From Anolis sagrei (taxonomy: Eukaryota; Chordata; Lepidosauria; Squamata; Anolidae), in contig NC_090022.1 in assembly GCF_037176765.1 (NCBI RefSeq), forward strand, positions 76,323,209 through 76,387,208: DNA of 64,000 bases, read 5' to 3'. The position numbers and the translations under genes were made by a program. This document shows, in pieces, positions 47,701 through 54,373 of this stretch. A model generated the notes under the pieces. The model saw only the letters and a program-made list of their open reading frames with translations, ran no database searches and was not told where the DNA came from. Every line of letters begins with the position of its first letter. The stretch's first letter is position 1.

Positions 47701-50691
47701 CAATAGAGGAAGCTGCTGCAGGAGCACATGGAGCTTTTTTGAGGGGTGTCATCTATAATTTAATTGTCAAAGCTCAATGCTATGTAATCCTGGAATTTGT
47801 AGTTTGATGAGGCATCAGCATTCTTTGGCAGAGAAGGCTCAAGGCTTTTAAAAACTACAGCCCCCATGATTCCATAGCACTGAACTATAGACGTTAAAGT
47901 GGATTCATTCCACAACATAGATGCACTCCACTGTTTCTTTTCCATTGCTGAGAGCTTTGGTGTTCTTATTTAATAGTTTTTACAGAAGGAATTCTAAGCA
48001 GGGAGTAACTGTAATGGGCATAGTACAAAAAGTGTGTATCTTTTGCTGCTATGCATTGCAATCGTTAGCAATTTTTTTGTTTTTAGGTGTTTGAAAATTG
48101 AGGTAAACATTAGATTCGATGGTACCTTAGACTTGAGTAAATATGGGTACATACATATTCCAAAATCTGGAAAAAAAACTTCAAATCCAACTCCCCTTCT
48201 AATCCCAAGCATTTAAGATAGGGAATGCTTGACTTGTACTTGGTAATTAAGAACTACAACAAATTAATTCAGAATTTTGTTCAAAGAACAGATAATATTG
48301 TTAATTGAAATTACAATGCCCAGGACTTAGCAGCAAGTTTTGGCAAATTACATCTCCTAGTATGAACCTGCCCAGGCCCTAAGATCTTCAGGAGAAGGCC
48401 TTCTATCAGCTCTGGCTGCCTCAACTCTGGAGCTCCCCTTCTTCCTAGAGAAACCTGATCGGCCCCTCCCTGCTGTCCTTTTGTTTTGGTGGCAGGCTAA
48501 AACCTCTCTTTTCAGGCAGGTTTTTAAAGAACATTTTAAAGGCCAATCCTTGGGCGGGGGTGGGGTGGGGCAACTAGCCCCTAGGTATTTTAATAGATTT
48601 TAGTTATTTAAATTTATAGCGATTCTATGTTCAAGACTACTTTAATATTTATATGTTGTAGACTTTAAACTGCATTGCCTCAATTAAGGAACGTTAGCTA
48701 TAAATAATAACAACAATAATCAGCATGCATCTCATACCAGTTCTGGTCCCCACTTCGCATGACAGAGGAGGCCAAGCACAGTTTCTCCCGGATGGACCAT
48801 GGCTCTGTGGGCCCGACATTCAGCAACTTGTGCTCTGGAAGTCAGAGAGAGAAAGAGAAGAGATAAACACTGCAATGTTGCAACCTGCCCACAGATCCTT
48901 TTGTGACAGCACCTCAAAATAAACCTAACTTTGTCCGTGCAGCCGCCAATCTCAATCAATACTCCTATTTAAGTAAGCCTCAAGAGCAGCATGGGCAAAC
49001 TTGGGCCCTTCAGGTGTTTTGGACTTCAACTCCCAAAACACTTGGAGGGCCCAAGTTTGCCCATGCCTGTTCAAGAGACTGCAGTAGTAGTATGCTGCTA
49101 GGTTATAGTTCTCAGCCCTATGAATGCCCTGAAAAGGTGTGTGGCAGCAGATATGTTGTTTTAAAAAAGCAATGCTTTTCATGAGAACCACCACTCCTCT
49201 TAATGTCCTCCACTCCCCCCCCCCCCCAGCAATAGCAAGGGAATCCCCTCTGGGCAGCTAAACCAGGAAATTCCAATTGGATAGCCCCCCATGAAGGTCT
49301 TCCTCCAGGGGCAAACCAAAAATGAGCAACTTGGAAGTCCCTAAACAGACTCAGAAGTGGACTGTGCAGATCAAAAGACAACCTGGCAAAATGGTTGTCA
49401 GTCGCACAAGGTGGAAGAATCTGCGACTGCGGAGCAGAACAAAAGACTCTGCAGCTGTATGTGTGCCCACAATGCCCTGCTTCATGCACAGAGAAAGAAC
49501 TGTTTAAAGCTAGACAATGCTGGGTTGCTGTGAGTTTTTTGGCCTATATGGCCATGTTCCAGATGCATTCTCTCCTGATGTTTCACCCACATTTATGGCA
49601 GGCATCCTCAGAGGTTGTGAGGTCTGTTGGAAACTAGGCAAGTGGAGTTTATATACTTATGGCATGTCCAGAGTGGGAGGCTGGCCATTCCAAAGCCAGA
49701 CTCTCAAGCTGCAAGGAAATTAAAATGTGAATTAAGGTAGCCAATTACAACATTTACACCTGCCTCAAGCAGACAAGAGTTCCACATAAATCCCACTTGC
49801 CTAGTTTCGAACAGACCTTACAACCTCTGAGGATGCCTGCCATAGATGTGTGCAAAACGTCAGAATGCTTCTGGAACATGACCATACAGCCTGGAAAACT
49901 CACAGCAAACCAGCGATTCTAGCCATGAAAGCCTTTGACAACACAATGTGGTCGCTGTTGCCCTTTTTTGGCCAAAAATTATTTAGCTGGTTGTGTTCCC
50001 TCTATTTTATCAGTTTTATAATTTATTTATGCAATTCTTTTGACACATTTTTTTCTGTGTCAGGAGCAACTTGAGGAGCCCTCAGTGGTGCAAAGGGTTG
50101 AACCCTTGTGCCGGCAGGGCTGAAGGTTTGAATCCGAGGAGAGCGCGGATGAGCTACCCCTGTCAGCTCCAGCTCCCCATGCAGGGACATGAGAGAAGCC
50201 TCCCACAAGGATTGCGAAACATCAAAACATCAGGGCATCATCTTTGCAGACAGCCAATCCACCAGAAGGGGCTTGCAGAAGCGACACGAAATAAATAAGA
50301 AGATATGTTTTTCCCTACATGGAGGAAAGGGGGGGGGGGGGGGGGAAGCCTGGTAAATGTGTTGTCGAAGGGTTTCATGGCCGGAATCATGGGTCGCTGT
50401 AAGTTTTTCGGGCTGTATGCCCATGTCCCAGAATCATTCACTCCTGACGTTTCGCCTCTCACAACCTCTGAGGATGCCTGCCATAGAGGCAGGCGAAACG
50501 TCAGGAGAGAATGCTTCTGCAACATGGCCATACAGCCCGAAAAACTTACAGCAACCCAAGACCTGGTAATTTTATGGAAGCTGTTAAAAAAACGCAGGCA
50601 CCCTGTCACCCGCCGCCCGCTCGCCTTATTTCCTTCCTCCACCCTCTCCTCAAAAGACAGACCCCCACTCACTACCCGTCCCGGCGGCCAT
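17788..50691 (-). CDS. BRD8: BRD8 (p120/SMAP), bromodomain subunit of NuA4/TIP60, long two-bromodomain isoform
   Basis: Acetyl-lysine reader of the TIP60/EP400 chromatin complex. Complete gene, 28 coding exons with continuous phase, 1270 aa plus stop (human long form about 1235). Exons 5' to 3': 50676-50691, 48738-48834, 46729-46798, 45169-45218, 44125-44247, 43935-44015, 43439-43503, 41935-42071, 41373-41588, 39007-39151, 37506-37715, 36787-37088, 34718-35182, 33977-34070, 33815-33861, 32279-32484, 31825-31917, 30952-31020, 30085-30262, 29663-29767, 28703-28747, 21945-22244, 21156-21305, 20908-21044, 20569-20658, 18776-18844, 17891-18120, 17788-17810. Layout: SANT-like N-terminus (EPWSIREKLCLASSV...DQNW), coiled coil (KRDAELIQAG, EEEEAEMKKKA), Pro/Thr/Ser-rich middle (TPPPSPLLSELLKKGSLLP), acidic region (SEMDNEPPVSESDDGFSI), bromodomain 1, acidic linker, bromodomain 2, C-terminus GVEDPDY. 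The start codon follows a G-rich 5' UTR in the CpG island; exon 1 encodes only MAAGTG. The linker between bromodomains is much less conserved than the rest. Confidence 0.97.
18459..18553 (+). mobile_element. SINE tail fragment ending in a (CA)n microsatellite
   Basis: GGACAATGTCCTTGCAGATGG and AACTTGCAGTTTCTCAAGCC match the 3' half of the tRNA-derived SINE at 16005-16165; the A-rich tail has become a (CA)12-type microsatellite. In the BRD8 intron between exons 26 and 27 side. Confidence 0.75.
18943..19020 (+). mobile_element. CR1 LINE 3' tail
   Basis: TTCCTGCATGGCGGGGGTTG, GGACTGGATGGTGC and terminal GATTCTATTG mark the last 75 bp of an old CR1 copy. Confidence 0.7.
19680..20405 (-). mobile_element. 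L2-like LINE 3' part, minus orientation
   Basis: Begins with ATATTTATATACTGCCCCTC (reversed tail) and continues through a region whose minus-strand translation includes ALAFKALNSSGPVYLSQ, the L2 ORF2 C-terminus; GGAGGGCGTTCCATAGCCAG and CTGAGAAGGCCCTGTC are typical of the family and recur at 43080-43200 and 62700-62765. Confidence 0.7.
21157..21945 (-). other. BRD8: BRD8 linker region with a very short intron (21045-21155)
   Basis: Between exons 23 and 24 the splice sites GAAGAA|GTAAAAG and GTTACTAG|GAGGAG define a 111-bp intron, much shorter than the other introns of this gene. The downstream exon reads EEVAVENIEEQVEDSDFHMS in frame, resembling the acidic human linker. A weaker alternative donor, CAA|GTGAGC, 30 bp from the acceptor was dismissed as too close. 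Between 21306 and 21944 nothing else is seen. Confidence 0.7.
22600..22695 (+). mobile_element. Penelope-like terminus fragment
   Basis: TATTGTTGAAGGCTTTCGTG, GCTGGAATCACTGGGTTG and GGTTTTTCGGGCTATATGGC match the element ends at 50358-50563. Only the outer 95 bp are present. Confidence 0.55.
23875..24865. repeat. Unclassified interspersed repeat, probably a non-autonomous DNA transposon
   Basis: Starts GGGGTGGGCAAAGCTTTGGA and ends in a region with ACGAAGCTTTGGAGAGTCGG; inner parts include ATTTCCCAGAATTCTGC and its inverted partner CAGAATTCTGGGAAATG (24384-24470) around a GAGAGGACCTCTG centre, and CCAAGTTTCATCCTGATAGC. The flavour is hAT- or Harbinger-like, but no target duplication was resolved. 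Confidence 0.4.
24890..25130 (+). mobile_element. L2-like LINE 3' tail
   Basis: GAAACTGCCCTGAGTCCTTT, GGGGAGATAAGGCGGTTCAT and AAATAAAGTTATTTATG followed by (ATG)n: the forward orientation of the tails seen elsewhere here. Confidence 0.75.
25998..26003 (-). terminator. Poly(A) signal AATAAA for the short BRD8 transcript
   Basis: AATAAA on the minus strand about 330 bp downstream of the stop of the alternative terminal exon. The A/T-rich stretch around 26000-26060 is compatible with a 3' UTR end. No other AATAAA was noticed between this site and the stop codon. Confidence 0.65.
26330..26389 (-). CDS. BRD8: BRD8 alternative terminal coding exon (short, single-bromodomain isoform)
   Basis: Inside the 6.4-kb intron after exon 21, a splice acceptor (TTGACCAG) precedes an in-frame 19-codon exon, DGGTRGRRCAIEADMKMKK, then TGA at 26330-26332. 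Human BRD8 short isoforms end in the same residues after the exon encoding FLLSLF, as I recall that protein. Exon 21 ends in phase 0, so joining gives a 957-aa protein that has bromodomain 1 and lacks the linker and bromodomain 2; the human short form is about 951 aa. A poly(A) signal follows at 25998-26003. This is strong evidence for a conserved choice between internal polyadenylation and read-through splicing to exon 22. Confidence 0.9.
   Translation of the reverse strand, partial: DGGTRGRRCAIEADMKMKK
27112..28090 (+). mobile_element. L2-like LINE ORF2 C-terminal copy, split by a hAT MITE
   Basis: The plus-strand segment at 27293-27514 encodes VHALVISCLDYYNMLYMGLP and KLQLVQRATVRLLPRAGYR, the conserved end of L2-type reverse transcriptase. 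The copy resumes at 27747 (GTTCAGGTCCAGGTTATTTT, TCTGGAATTCCCTATCCAGG) after the MITE. A reversed tail fragment (ATTTATATGCCACCCTG) precedes it at 27112-27240. Confidence 0.85.
27604..27738. mobile_element. Palindromic hAT MITE nested in an L2 copy, with target duplication
   Basis: Ends CAGTGGTTCTCAACCTATG and ACAGGTTGAGAACCCTTG; flanked by CCCTAGAG (27596-27603) and CCCTAGAC (27739-27746). The duplicated bases belong to the L2 sequence, so the hAT insertion is younger than the L2 copy. Confidence 0.92.
28105..28205 (+). mobile_element. tRNA-derived SINE 3' part
   Basis: GTCCCCTGGGCAACGTCCTT, GACGGCCAATTCTCTAACAC and CAGTTTCTCAAGTCACTCCT then an A-rich tail. The tRNA-like head is absent. Confidence 0.85.
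29433..29568. mobile_element. Palindromic hAT-type MITE (divergent subfamily)
   Basis: Ends CAGTGGTGTCAAACCTTTG and CACAGGTTTGACGCCTTTG; inner arms CTCCCAGAATTCCTGGCCA against CTGGTTGGGGATTCTGGGAG. Lies about 95 bp from BRD8 exon 20 (29663-29767). Confidence 0.7.
30085..31917 (-). other. BRD8: BRD8 bromodomain 1 exon cassette (exons 17-19)
   Basis: Three exons of 93, 69 and 178 nt with phases 2-1, 2-1 and 2-0 encode bromodomain 1. Visible landmarks: IWKKAIMLVWRAAANHR (helix Z), FLQPVTDDIAPGYHSIV (ZA loop), PMDLSTIKKNIENG, and NAVMYNSSDHDVY, where the Asn of YNSSD is the expected acetyl-lysine-contacting residue. All landmark residues are present, so the domain is expected to bind acetyl-lysine. 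The exon sizes and phases mirror those of the second cassette at 17891-20658. Confidence 0.93.
30400..30850 (-). mobile_element. Long tRNA-headed SINE with LINE-type tail
   Basis: Reverse orientation: tail (ATTTATTATTTACAGTATTT, CCTCCCTTCTCATCCCAAAG) on the left, tRNA-like head (GGCTTCGAACTGTCAGCC, AGCTGGTGGCTTAACTTGC) on the right. Same family as 14130-14555, more diverged. In the intron between the two later exons of bromodomain 1. Confidence 0.7.
33186..33530. repeat. Poly(G) and poly(C) runs
   Basis: G-run of about 14 near 33199-33212 and C-run of about 16 near 33513-33528, about 300 bp apart in the intron between BRD8 exons 15 and 16. The G-run and, on the opposite strand, the C-run could form quadruplexes; they are also typical assembly-error sites. 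Confidence 0.7.
35898..36320 (+). mobile_element. CR1 LINE 3' end
   Basis: Nearly full match to the copy at 7455-7912 (TTAGCCTGCAAAAGAAAAGG, GGACTGGATGGCCCATGAGG, terminal GATTCTATGA). Less decayed than most repeats here, so probably among the younger LINE insertions in the BRD8 introns. Confidence 0.9.
37720..39006. other. BRD8 intron between exons 10 and 11, no recognised repeat
   Basis: 1.3 kb of AT-rich sequence between exons 39007-39151 and 37506-37715. I looked for LINE tails, SINE bodies and palindromic MITEs and recognised none. Confidence 0.5.
39566..39798. repeat. Hairpin insertion flanked by a 14-bp direct repeat
   Basis: An inverted repeat with arms CTTGTTCCAACAACTTGTAA... (from about 39657) and its complement ending near 39775 (CCTTTTACAAGTTATTGGAA) could form a hairpin of more than 30 bp. 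GAGAGCAGAGGTAA occurs at both 39566-39579 and 39785-39798, like a target-site duplication around the whole unit. Family unknown. Confidence 0.55.
40655..40812. mobile_element. Palindromic MITE (CCCTTCCAGACAGGCC family)
   Basis: Ends GGGCCCTTCCAGACAGGCCC and GGGCCTGTCTGGAAGGGTTC are inverted copies; inside, ATCAGATCCTGGGATCT mirrors ATCCTAGGATCTGAT. A related decayed copy seems to lie at 62940-63055 (GAGTCCACACTGCCATATA). In a BRD8 intron. Confidence 0.7.
42560..43010 (+). mobile_element. L2-like LINE ORF2 C-terminal fragment
   Basis: GACTACTGCATTGCACTCTA, TGCAGGGCTGACTTTGAAAAG and CAGCTAGTGCAAAACACACC match the L2 LDYCNALY...LQLVQN block. At 43020-43330 a second L2-like piece lies in minus orientation (GAAGGTGTTGGGAGAAACTG). 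Confidence 0.75.
44868..44962 (+). mobile_element. CR1 LINE 3' tail
   Basis: GGTTGGACTGGATGGCCCAT, GAGGTCTCTTCCAACTCTTT then two or more GATTCTATGA units. Only about 95 bp retained; in the intron before the BRD8 coiled-coil exon. Confidence 0.9.
47588..48150. mobile_element. DNA transposon remnant with inverted ends, containing a nested MITE
   Basis: The left end TGTATTTACTTGAATCTAAC and the right end, whose complement reads TATTTACTCAAGTCTAAGG, are inverted repeats. Inside, 47750-47940 is a hAT-type MITE (GGAATTTGTAGTTTGATGAG, AAACTACAGCCCCCATGATT) inserted later. Located in the intron between BRD8 exons 2 and 3. Confidence 0.55.
48360..48720 (+). mobile_element. L2-like LINE 3' end
   Basis: CAGGCCCTAAGATCTTCAGG, CCCTCCCTGCTGTCCTTTTG, GGCAGGCTAAAACCTCTCTT and the AATAACAACAATAA tail match the L2-like copy resuming at 27747. 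It ends only about 20 bp from BRD8 exon 2. Confidence 0.75.
48986..49070. mobile_element. Short palindromic MITE (GGCATGGGCAAACTT family)
   Basis: GCATGGGCAAACTTGGGCCC ... GGGCCCAAGTTTGCCCATGC with a central deletion, leaving an 85-bp near-perfect hairpin. Confidence 0.85.
49515..49945. mobile_element. Two Penelope-like termini in inverted (head-to-head) arrangement
   Basis: The left arm (GTTGCTGTGAGTTTTTTGGC, GCAGGCATCCTCAGAGGTTG) is mirrored by the right arm (CAACCTCTGAGGATGCCTGC, AAAACTCACAGCAAACCAGC) with about 200 bp between; together about 430 bp of foldback sequence in BRD8 intron 1. Confidence 0.6.
50045..50298 (+). mobile_element. tRNA-derived SINE, nearly full length
   Basis: From the tRNA-like head (GAGCCCTCAGTGGTGCAAAG, B-box-like GGTTTGAATCC) through GGGACATGAGAGAAGCCTCC to CTTGCAGAAGCGACACG and an A-rich end. 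A reversed tail piece (TGTGTCAGGAGCAACTTGAG) abuts it at 50057-50077. It is a SINE head, not a functional tRNA gene. Confidence 0.85.
50322..50346. repeat. Poly(G) run
   Basis: About 17 consecutive G, between the SINE and the foldback element, about 330 bp from BRD8 exon 1. Quadruplex-prone and length-unstable. Confidence 0.8.
50358..50563. mobile_element. Compact foldback of Penelope-like termini beside the BRD8 promoter
   Basis: The left arm TTGTCGAAGGGTTTCATGGC ... CTGACGTTTCGCCT and the right arm AGGCGAAACGTCAGGAGAG ... CCCGAAAAACTTACAGCAAC are complementary over most of their length with a short loop (ACCTCTGAGGATGCCTGCC). It lies in BRD8 intron 1, ending 113 bp from the exon-1 donor and at the edge of the CpG island. 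Confidence 0.65.
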
Positions 50692-50888
50692 CTTTCCGAC
50701 GCACGCCCGGTGCGTGCCGGGAAAGGGGCCGCGAGCTATGCCATAGAGCGGTGGGCGGTGCTTCCTCCTCAAAGCCGCGTTCTTATTGGCCGACGCCTTG
50801 CTTTCCCTTCCCGGCACGTGTTTGGTCTGAGCCGGAAGCGCGACAGTGCGGGAGAGGCGCGTGGCTCCTTCCCGGCGGAGAAGCAGGC
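50692..50888. promoter_or_regulatory. Bidirectional CpG-island promoter between BRD8 (-) and NHP2 (+)
   Basis: Only 197 bp separate the two start codons. The interval and both first exons are CpG-rich (island roughly 50590-51060). Visible motifs: GC box GGGCGG (50753-50758), inverted CCAAT (50785-50789), E-box CACGTG (50815-50820), ETS site CCGGAAGC (50832-50839), and a YY1-like AAGATGGC overlapping the BRD8 start codon on the minus strand. No TATA box is present. NHP2 is a known MYC-responsive ribosome-biogenesis gene, so the CACGTG is plausible as its regulatory site; this is inference. Confidence 0.85.
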
Positions 50889-53800
50889 ATGGGCCGGGCC
50901 AGCAAGCGCCAGGAGGCCGAGGAGGAGCAGGCGGCGCCGGAGACTGAGGCCACCCCGGAGCGCTCCTACCACGAGCTGGTGGAGAACGTCAACGCCATCG
51001 CGCGGCCCCTGGCCTCCCGCAAGCTCACGCGGAAGCTCTACAAGTGCATCAAGAAAGGTGCAGGAAGGAAGGGGTTGGGCCTGCATCTACTGTACTCAGG
51101 CATGGGCAAACTTGGGTCCTCAGCTTAAGCGGCTGAGGGTGAAAAGGAAAGGGCCTGAGGCTGTTAGGAATTGTAGGAGTTGAAGTCCAAAACATCTGGA
51201 GGGCCCAAGTTTGCCCATGCCTGGCCTAGGTCAAACTGCATTAACTCTGCAGTGTAGGTGCACCTTTGGGAAAAGGGGAGGTTTTAGGGGCAGCACTCCT
51301 GGAGAGAGGGGATGGGGGTCTTCAGAGGGCTCCCTTTCAAGCCTCCTTGCTGGGTTGGTGGCTTCCCACATACATATTCTCTCTCCCCTTCTACTTGCAG
51401 CATCGAAGGTAAAACAGATTCGGCGTGGAGTGAAAGAGGTCCAGAAGTTCATTAACAAAGGCGAGAAGGGGTAAGAATCTTAACATGATTTGCGATAGAA
51501 GACTCCCCAAGGACCACCCGGTGCGCTACTCACAGATGCCAGCCCCTCCTTTGCCAGAAAAGAAAGTAACACAGCCATGGGGTTGGAAGAAACCCCAAGG
51601 GCCATCTAGTCCATGCAGAAACATCCAAACAAAGCACTTGTCGGATGGCCATCCAGCCTCTGCTTAAAAAGATTCCACCCCTCTGAGGGAAAAAGACTCC
51701 GCCCCTCTGACGGAGCAAATTCCATTTCACTAAGCATAAACTATTTCTTGTCCCAGGTGTAATGTCATGTTTGCAGTTAGCTGCCTTTAATTCTCATACC
51801 AGGGGAAAGGCAGTATAAAAATGAAGTAATTAAATTAATATTGGAATGATCACAGGTGCCTCGCGCTTAATTCCTTTAGAGCATTTGTCTTTTTTAGTGC
51901 TTCTTAAGCTATCTAATATGGGGGACAACTGCCCCCCTGCTCCCCAGAAAGCCAGAGATAAGCACACTTGTGCTCATTAACTATAACTACAGTATTTCCT
52001 TCTTGGAAACAACATGCACCAGCGGCCAGTAGATTACTGACCTGCACCAGCCCACAAACCACCATTTTGGGTATCAGTAGGTATTCTGCCTATGCAGGAA
52101 TCTGCGATATTGTTCCTTGAATGATTTGCTTCCCTCAGAGTTTCCTGTGTCAAGTTTGACACAGTATGGCTGACTTCAGTTCAGTCATCCGCTGCAGATC
52201 TTGGAACTAAGTCCTCTCTTTGTAGTGTTCCTGATTGTTATGAGTGAATTACAGGGTGTTTCAAAATGATGGACACAGTTTGAAAGCAGTGTATTTCACC
52301 ATGGTAACATCTTATAGTTACACAAAAAGTTACAAATGGTTTAATGAGTTATCATTTTTACTATTTTGAGCCAGAAACAAACCTAAAAATTAACTCCTCA
52401 AATGGAAAATATCTCATTAGTCCTTATGTGGGTCACCATCTTGCAAATGACTGAGGCTAAAGGCTGTTTGTAATTCTTTGAAGTTCTATGCCTCATCCTT
52501 CCAAAGGGTAAGTTTCATTTATGAGTGGTTTGTGGTTGCAGAGAGATAGCCATTTCAGATCACGTCCTTCTTTTAGAAACACCTTGTATTTCTGTGTCAT
52601 GTGGGAAACTAAAATGTGCCCATGTGTCAAAAATGCAAACTTTAGGAGGCCACAATGATGATGAAGCCATGATGAAGCCAGAAGTCATATAACAGCAGCA
52701 TTGTTTTCATTTGGATCTGCATAATGTTAACCTCAGTGCCTCACACTGACCTATTTGCCTTTTTTATTTCTCACATTCTGTCTGTGTGAGAGTACGAGTC
52801 TCTTAAGTCGAATCCAATTTATGTGAATACTGACCACACTACAAATATTTAAAAATTAGGTAGCAGAGAATTGGTTTGTAAAGCAGCTGCAGAGAGCAGA
52901 ATTTACTCAGAAATTCTGCTGAGATTGAGGAGGCTTACAACTATCAACAGTATTGCAACTTTATATTATGAAGAGGGATTAACAGTAGCTTTGTTGTTCT
53001 CCCACTTCATTAAGGAGCAATGTCTAGTCCTTTTTTAAATGGTATCCTGCCTGTTTCTCTTAGGATCACAGTTCTTGCAGGAGACACACTGCCTATTGAT
53101 GTTTACTGCCATATCCCCATCATGTGTGAAGACCGGAATCTTCCATATGTCTACATCCCCTCCAAAACGGTAATGATTTAGAGGAGGAACAGGGAAGGGG
53201 GCCTTCTTATTTGTATGTCTTATGGGAACTGAATGCAAGTTGGGAAGCTACAGGCGGTCCCCGAGTTACAAACATCTGACTGGGTTAAGAACGGGGGCGA
53301 GACAACAGGAAGTGAGAGAAATCTACCCCTCAGAAGGGAAATTCACTCCTGGAAGAGTTATCATGTGGGAAAGTTGTCTCCACTGAAACTTTCCCACCAA
53401 TCCTTTTTACCACAAGACGGGTTTATCAAAATCCAATTGTTACAAGGACAGAGGGTGAGGTTAAATCTTCTGAACAGGGGAACAGACAGCAAAACAAATA
53501 CCACAGGGGTGTTCACCCTTCCCTATGTTATCCAAAGCTAAAAATTACTTATTTTTGGCTGGAATTACACTGAAAAATATTATTTGTTCTGACTTACATA
53601 CAAACTCAACTTAAGGACAAACCGACAGAACCTATTTTGTTCATAACTTGGGGGCTGCCTGTATTTGCATTCAGTTCAGTAATTTGTAATGCTATTGAGG
53701 GTGAGTTGCGGGCATATATAATGAATGTCTTTGAAGTTCTACTTAATAGAATCTTAAATATGGTGTCCAGATTCTGAAAGAGATAATTTGCCTTTATCTG

Positions 53801-54373
53801 CAACCTTAAATTTTGTGATCCAGGCTGTCCACATTGACTGAACCAGGTTTGAATGCAGGGGCTGATGTAAGGGATTCCTGTGTTAAAGAGGTCAAAGCAG
53901 GATACAACCACTTTCATATAGAAAGTCTTAGATTGAGTCTCCCTGCTATACAGGATCATGTTATAGCTTTGTAACAGTTTTAATAATGTCAATTACTGAC
54001 AGTCAATTACAATTTCTATAACACAGGAAAATCATTTTGTATTCTGAAATAAGTGCCACATTGCAGGTTTTATGAGGCTTTTGAAAATTGTCATCTTTTT
54101 GATGTGGTGGGATTGATTTGTCATGCTCAAAAACAATGGATCAGTTCATCTTGACTTATGGGACATGTTTATGTAAATTGTGACAGTGGAGCTATGTATC
54201 TGTTAAATCATTTGTAAACTAGACAAATATTTGTTTTCTTTTCTCAGGATTTAGGAGCAGCTGCAGGTTCAAAACGTCCAACTTGTGTTATCTTGATTAA
54301 ATCTCATGAAGAATATCAGGAAGCCTACGATGAGTGTTTTGAGGAGGTCGAAGCCCTTCCACTCCCATTGTGA
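50889..54373 (+). CDS. NHP2: NHP2, H/ACA ribonucleoprotein subunit 2
   Basis: L7Ae/Rpl7Ae-family RNA-binding protein; with dyskerin, NOP10 and GAR1 it forms H/ACA snoRNPs, which pseudouridylate rRNA and stabilise telomerase RNA in nucleoli and Cajal bodies. Four exons: 50889-51057, 51401-51470, 53064-53169, 54248-54373; 156 aa plus stop (human 153). The charged N-terminus (MGRASKRQEAEEEQAA) differs from human; from YHELVENVNAIARPLASRKL onward the match is nearly continuous: LTRKLYKCIKKASKVKQIRR, NKGEKGITVLAGDTLPIDVY, CHIPIMCEDRNLPYVYIPSK, DLGAAAGSKRPTC, ending ALPLPL. The start is the first ATG after the divergent promoter and fits the human start. Introns contain only repeats: a hAT-type palindrome remnant (intron 1), CR1 and mariner-like copies (intron 2) and a Tigger-like copy (intron 3). 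Confidence 0.97.
51098..51226. mobile_element. Deleted palindromic MITE in NHP2 intron 1
   Basis: GGCATGGGCAAACTTGGGTC, the central CTTAAGCGGCTGAGGG and a full right arm ending TTTGCCCATGCCTG; much of the left arm is missing. It starts about 40 bp after the exon-1 donor. A hAT-MITE scrap (AACTCTGCAGTGTAGGTGCACC) follows to 51265. Confidence 0.85.
51572..51765 (-). mobile_element. CR1 LINE 3' part, minus orientation
   Basis: GGGTTGGAAGAAACCCCAAG, GGCCATCTAGTCCATGCAG and GGCCATCCAGCCTCTGCTTA are reverse complements of the CR1 block found at 7455-7912. Old copy in NHP2 intron 2. Confidence 0.75.
52252..52590. mobile_element. Mariner-like non-autonomous DNA transposon
   Basis: Inverted ends TACAGGGTGTTTCAAAATG and TTTTAGAAACACCTTGTA flank about 335 bp without coding potential; both ends begin with TA, as expected of TA-target mariner-type elements. 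In NHP2 intron 2. Confidence 0.65.
53251..53662 (+). mobile_element. Tigger/pogo-like non-autonomous element
   Basis: Ends TACAGGCGGTCCCCGAGTTA and the inverted GTTCATAACTTGGGGGCTGC...CTGTA; TA at both borders. No transposase is seen, so it is an internally deleted copy of about 410 bp in NHP2 intron 3, directly after exon 3. A related, inverted piece is at 55165-55460. Confidence 0.7.

Noticed and set aside
50305-51183. 292-aa plus-strand open frame starting upstream of NHP2
   Set aside because: It runs through a poly(G) tract, a foldback repeat and the promoter and crosses NHP2 exon 1 in a wrong frame; the Ala/Arg/Pro-rich sequence is a CpG-island artefact.
51058-54247. Intronic snoRNA in NHP2, suggested by its role in snoRNPs
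   Set aside because: No convincing box C/D or H/ACA arrangement was seen; the introns are explained by repeats.
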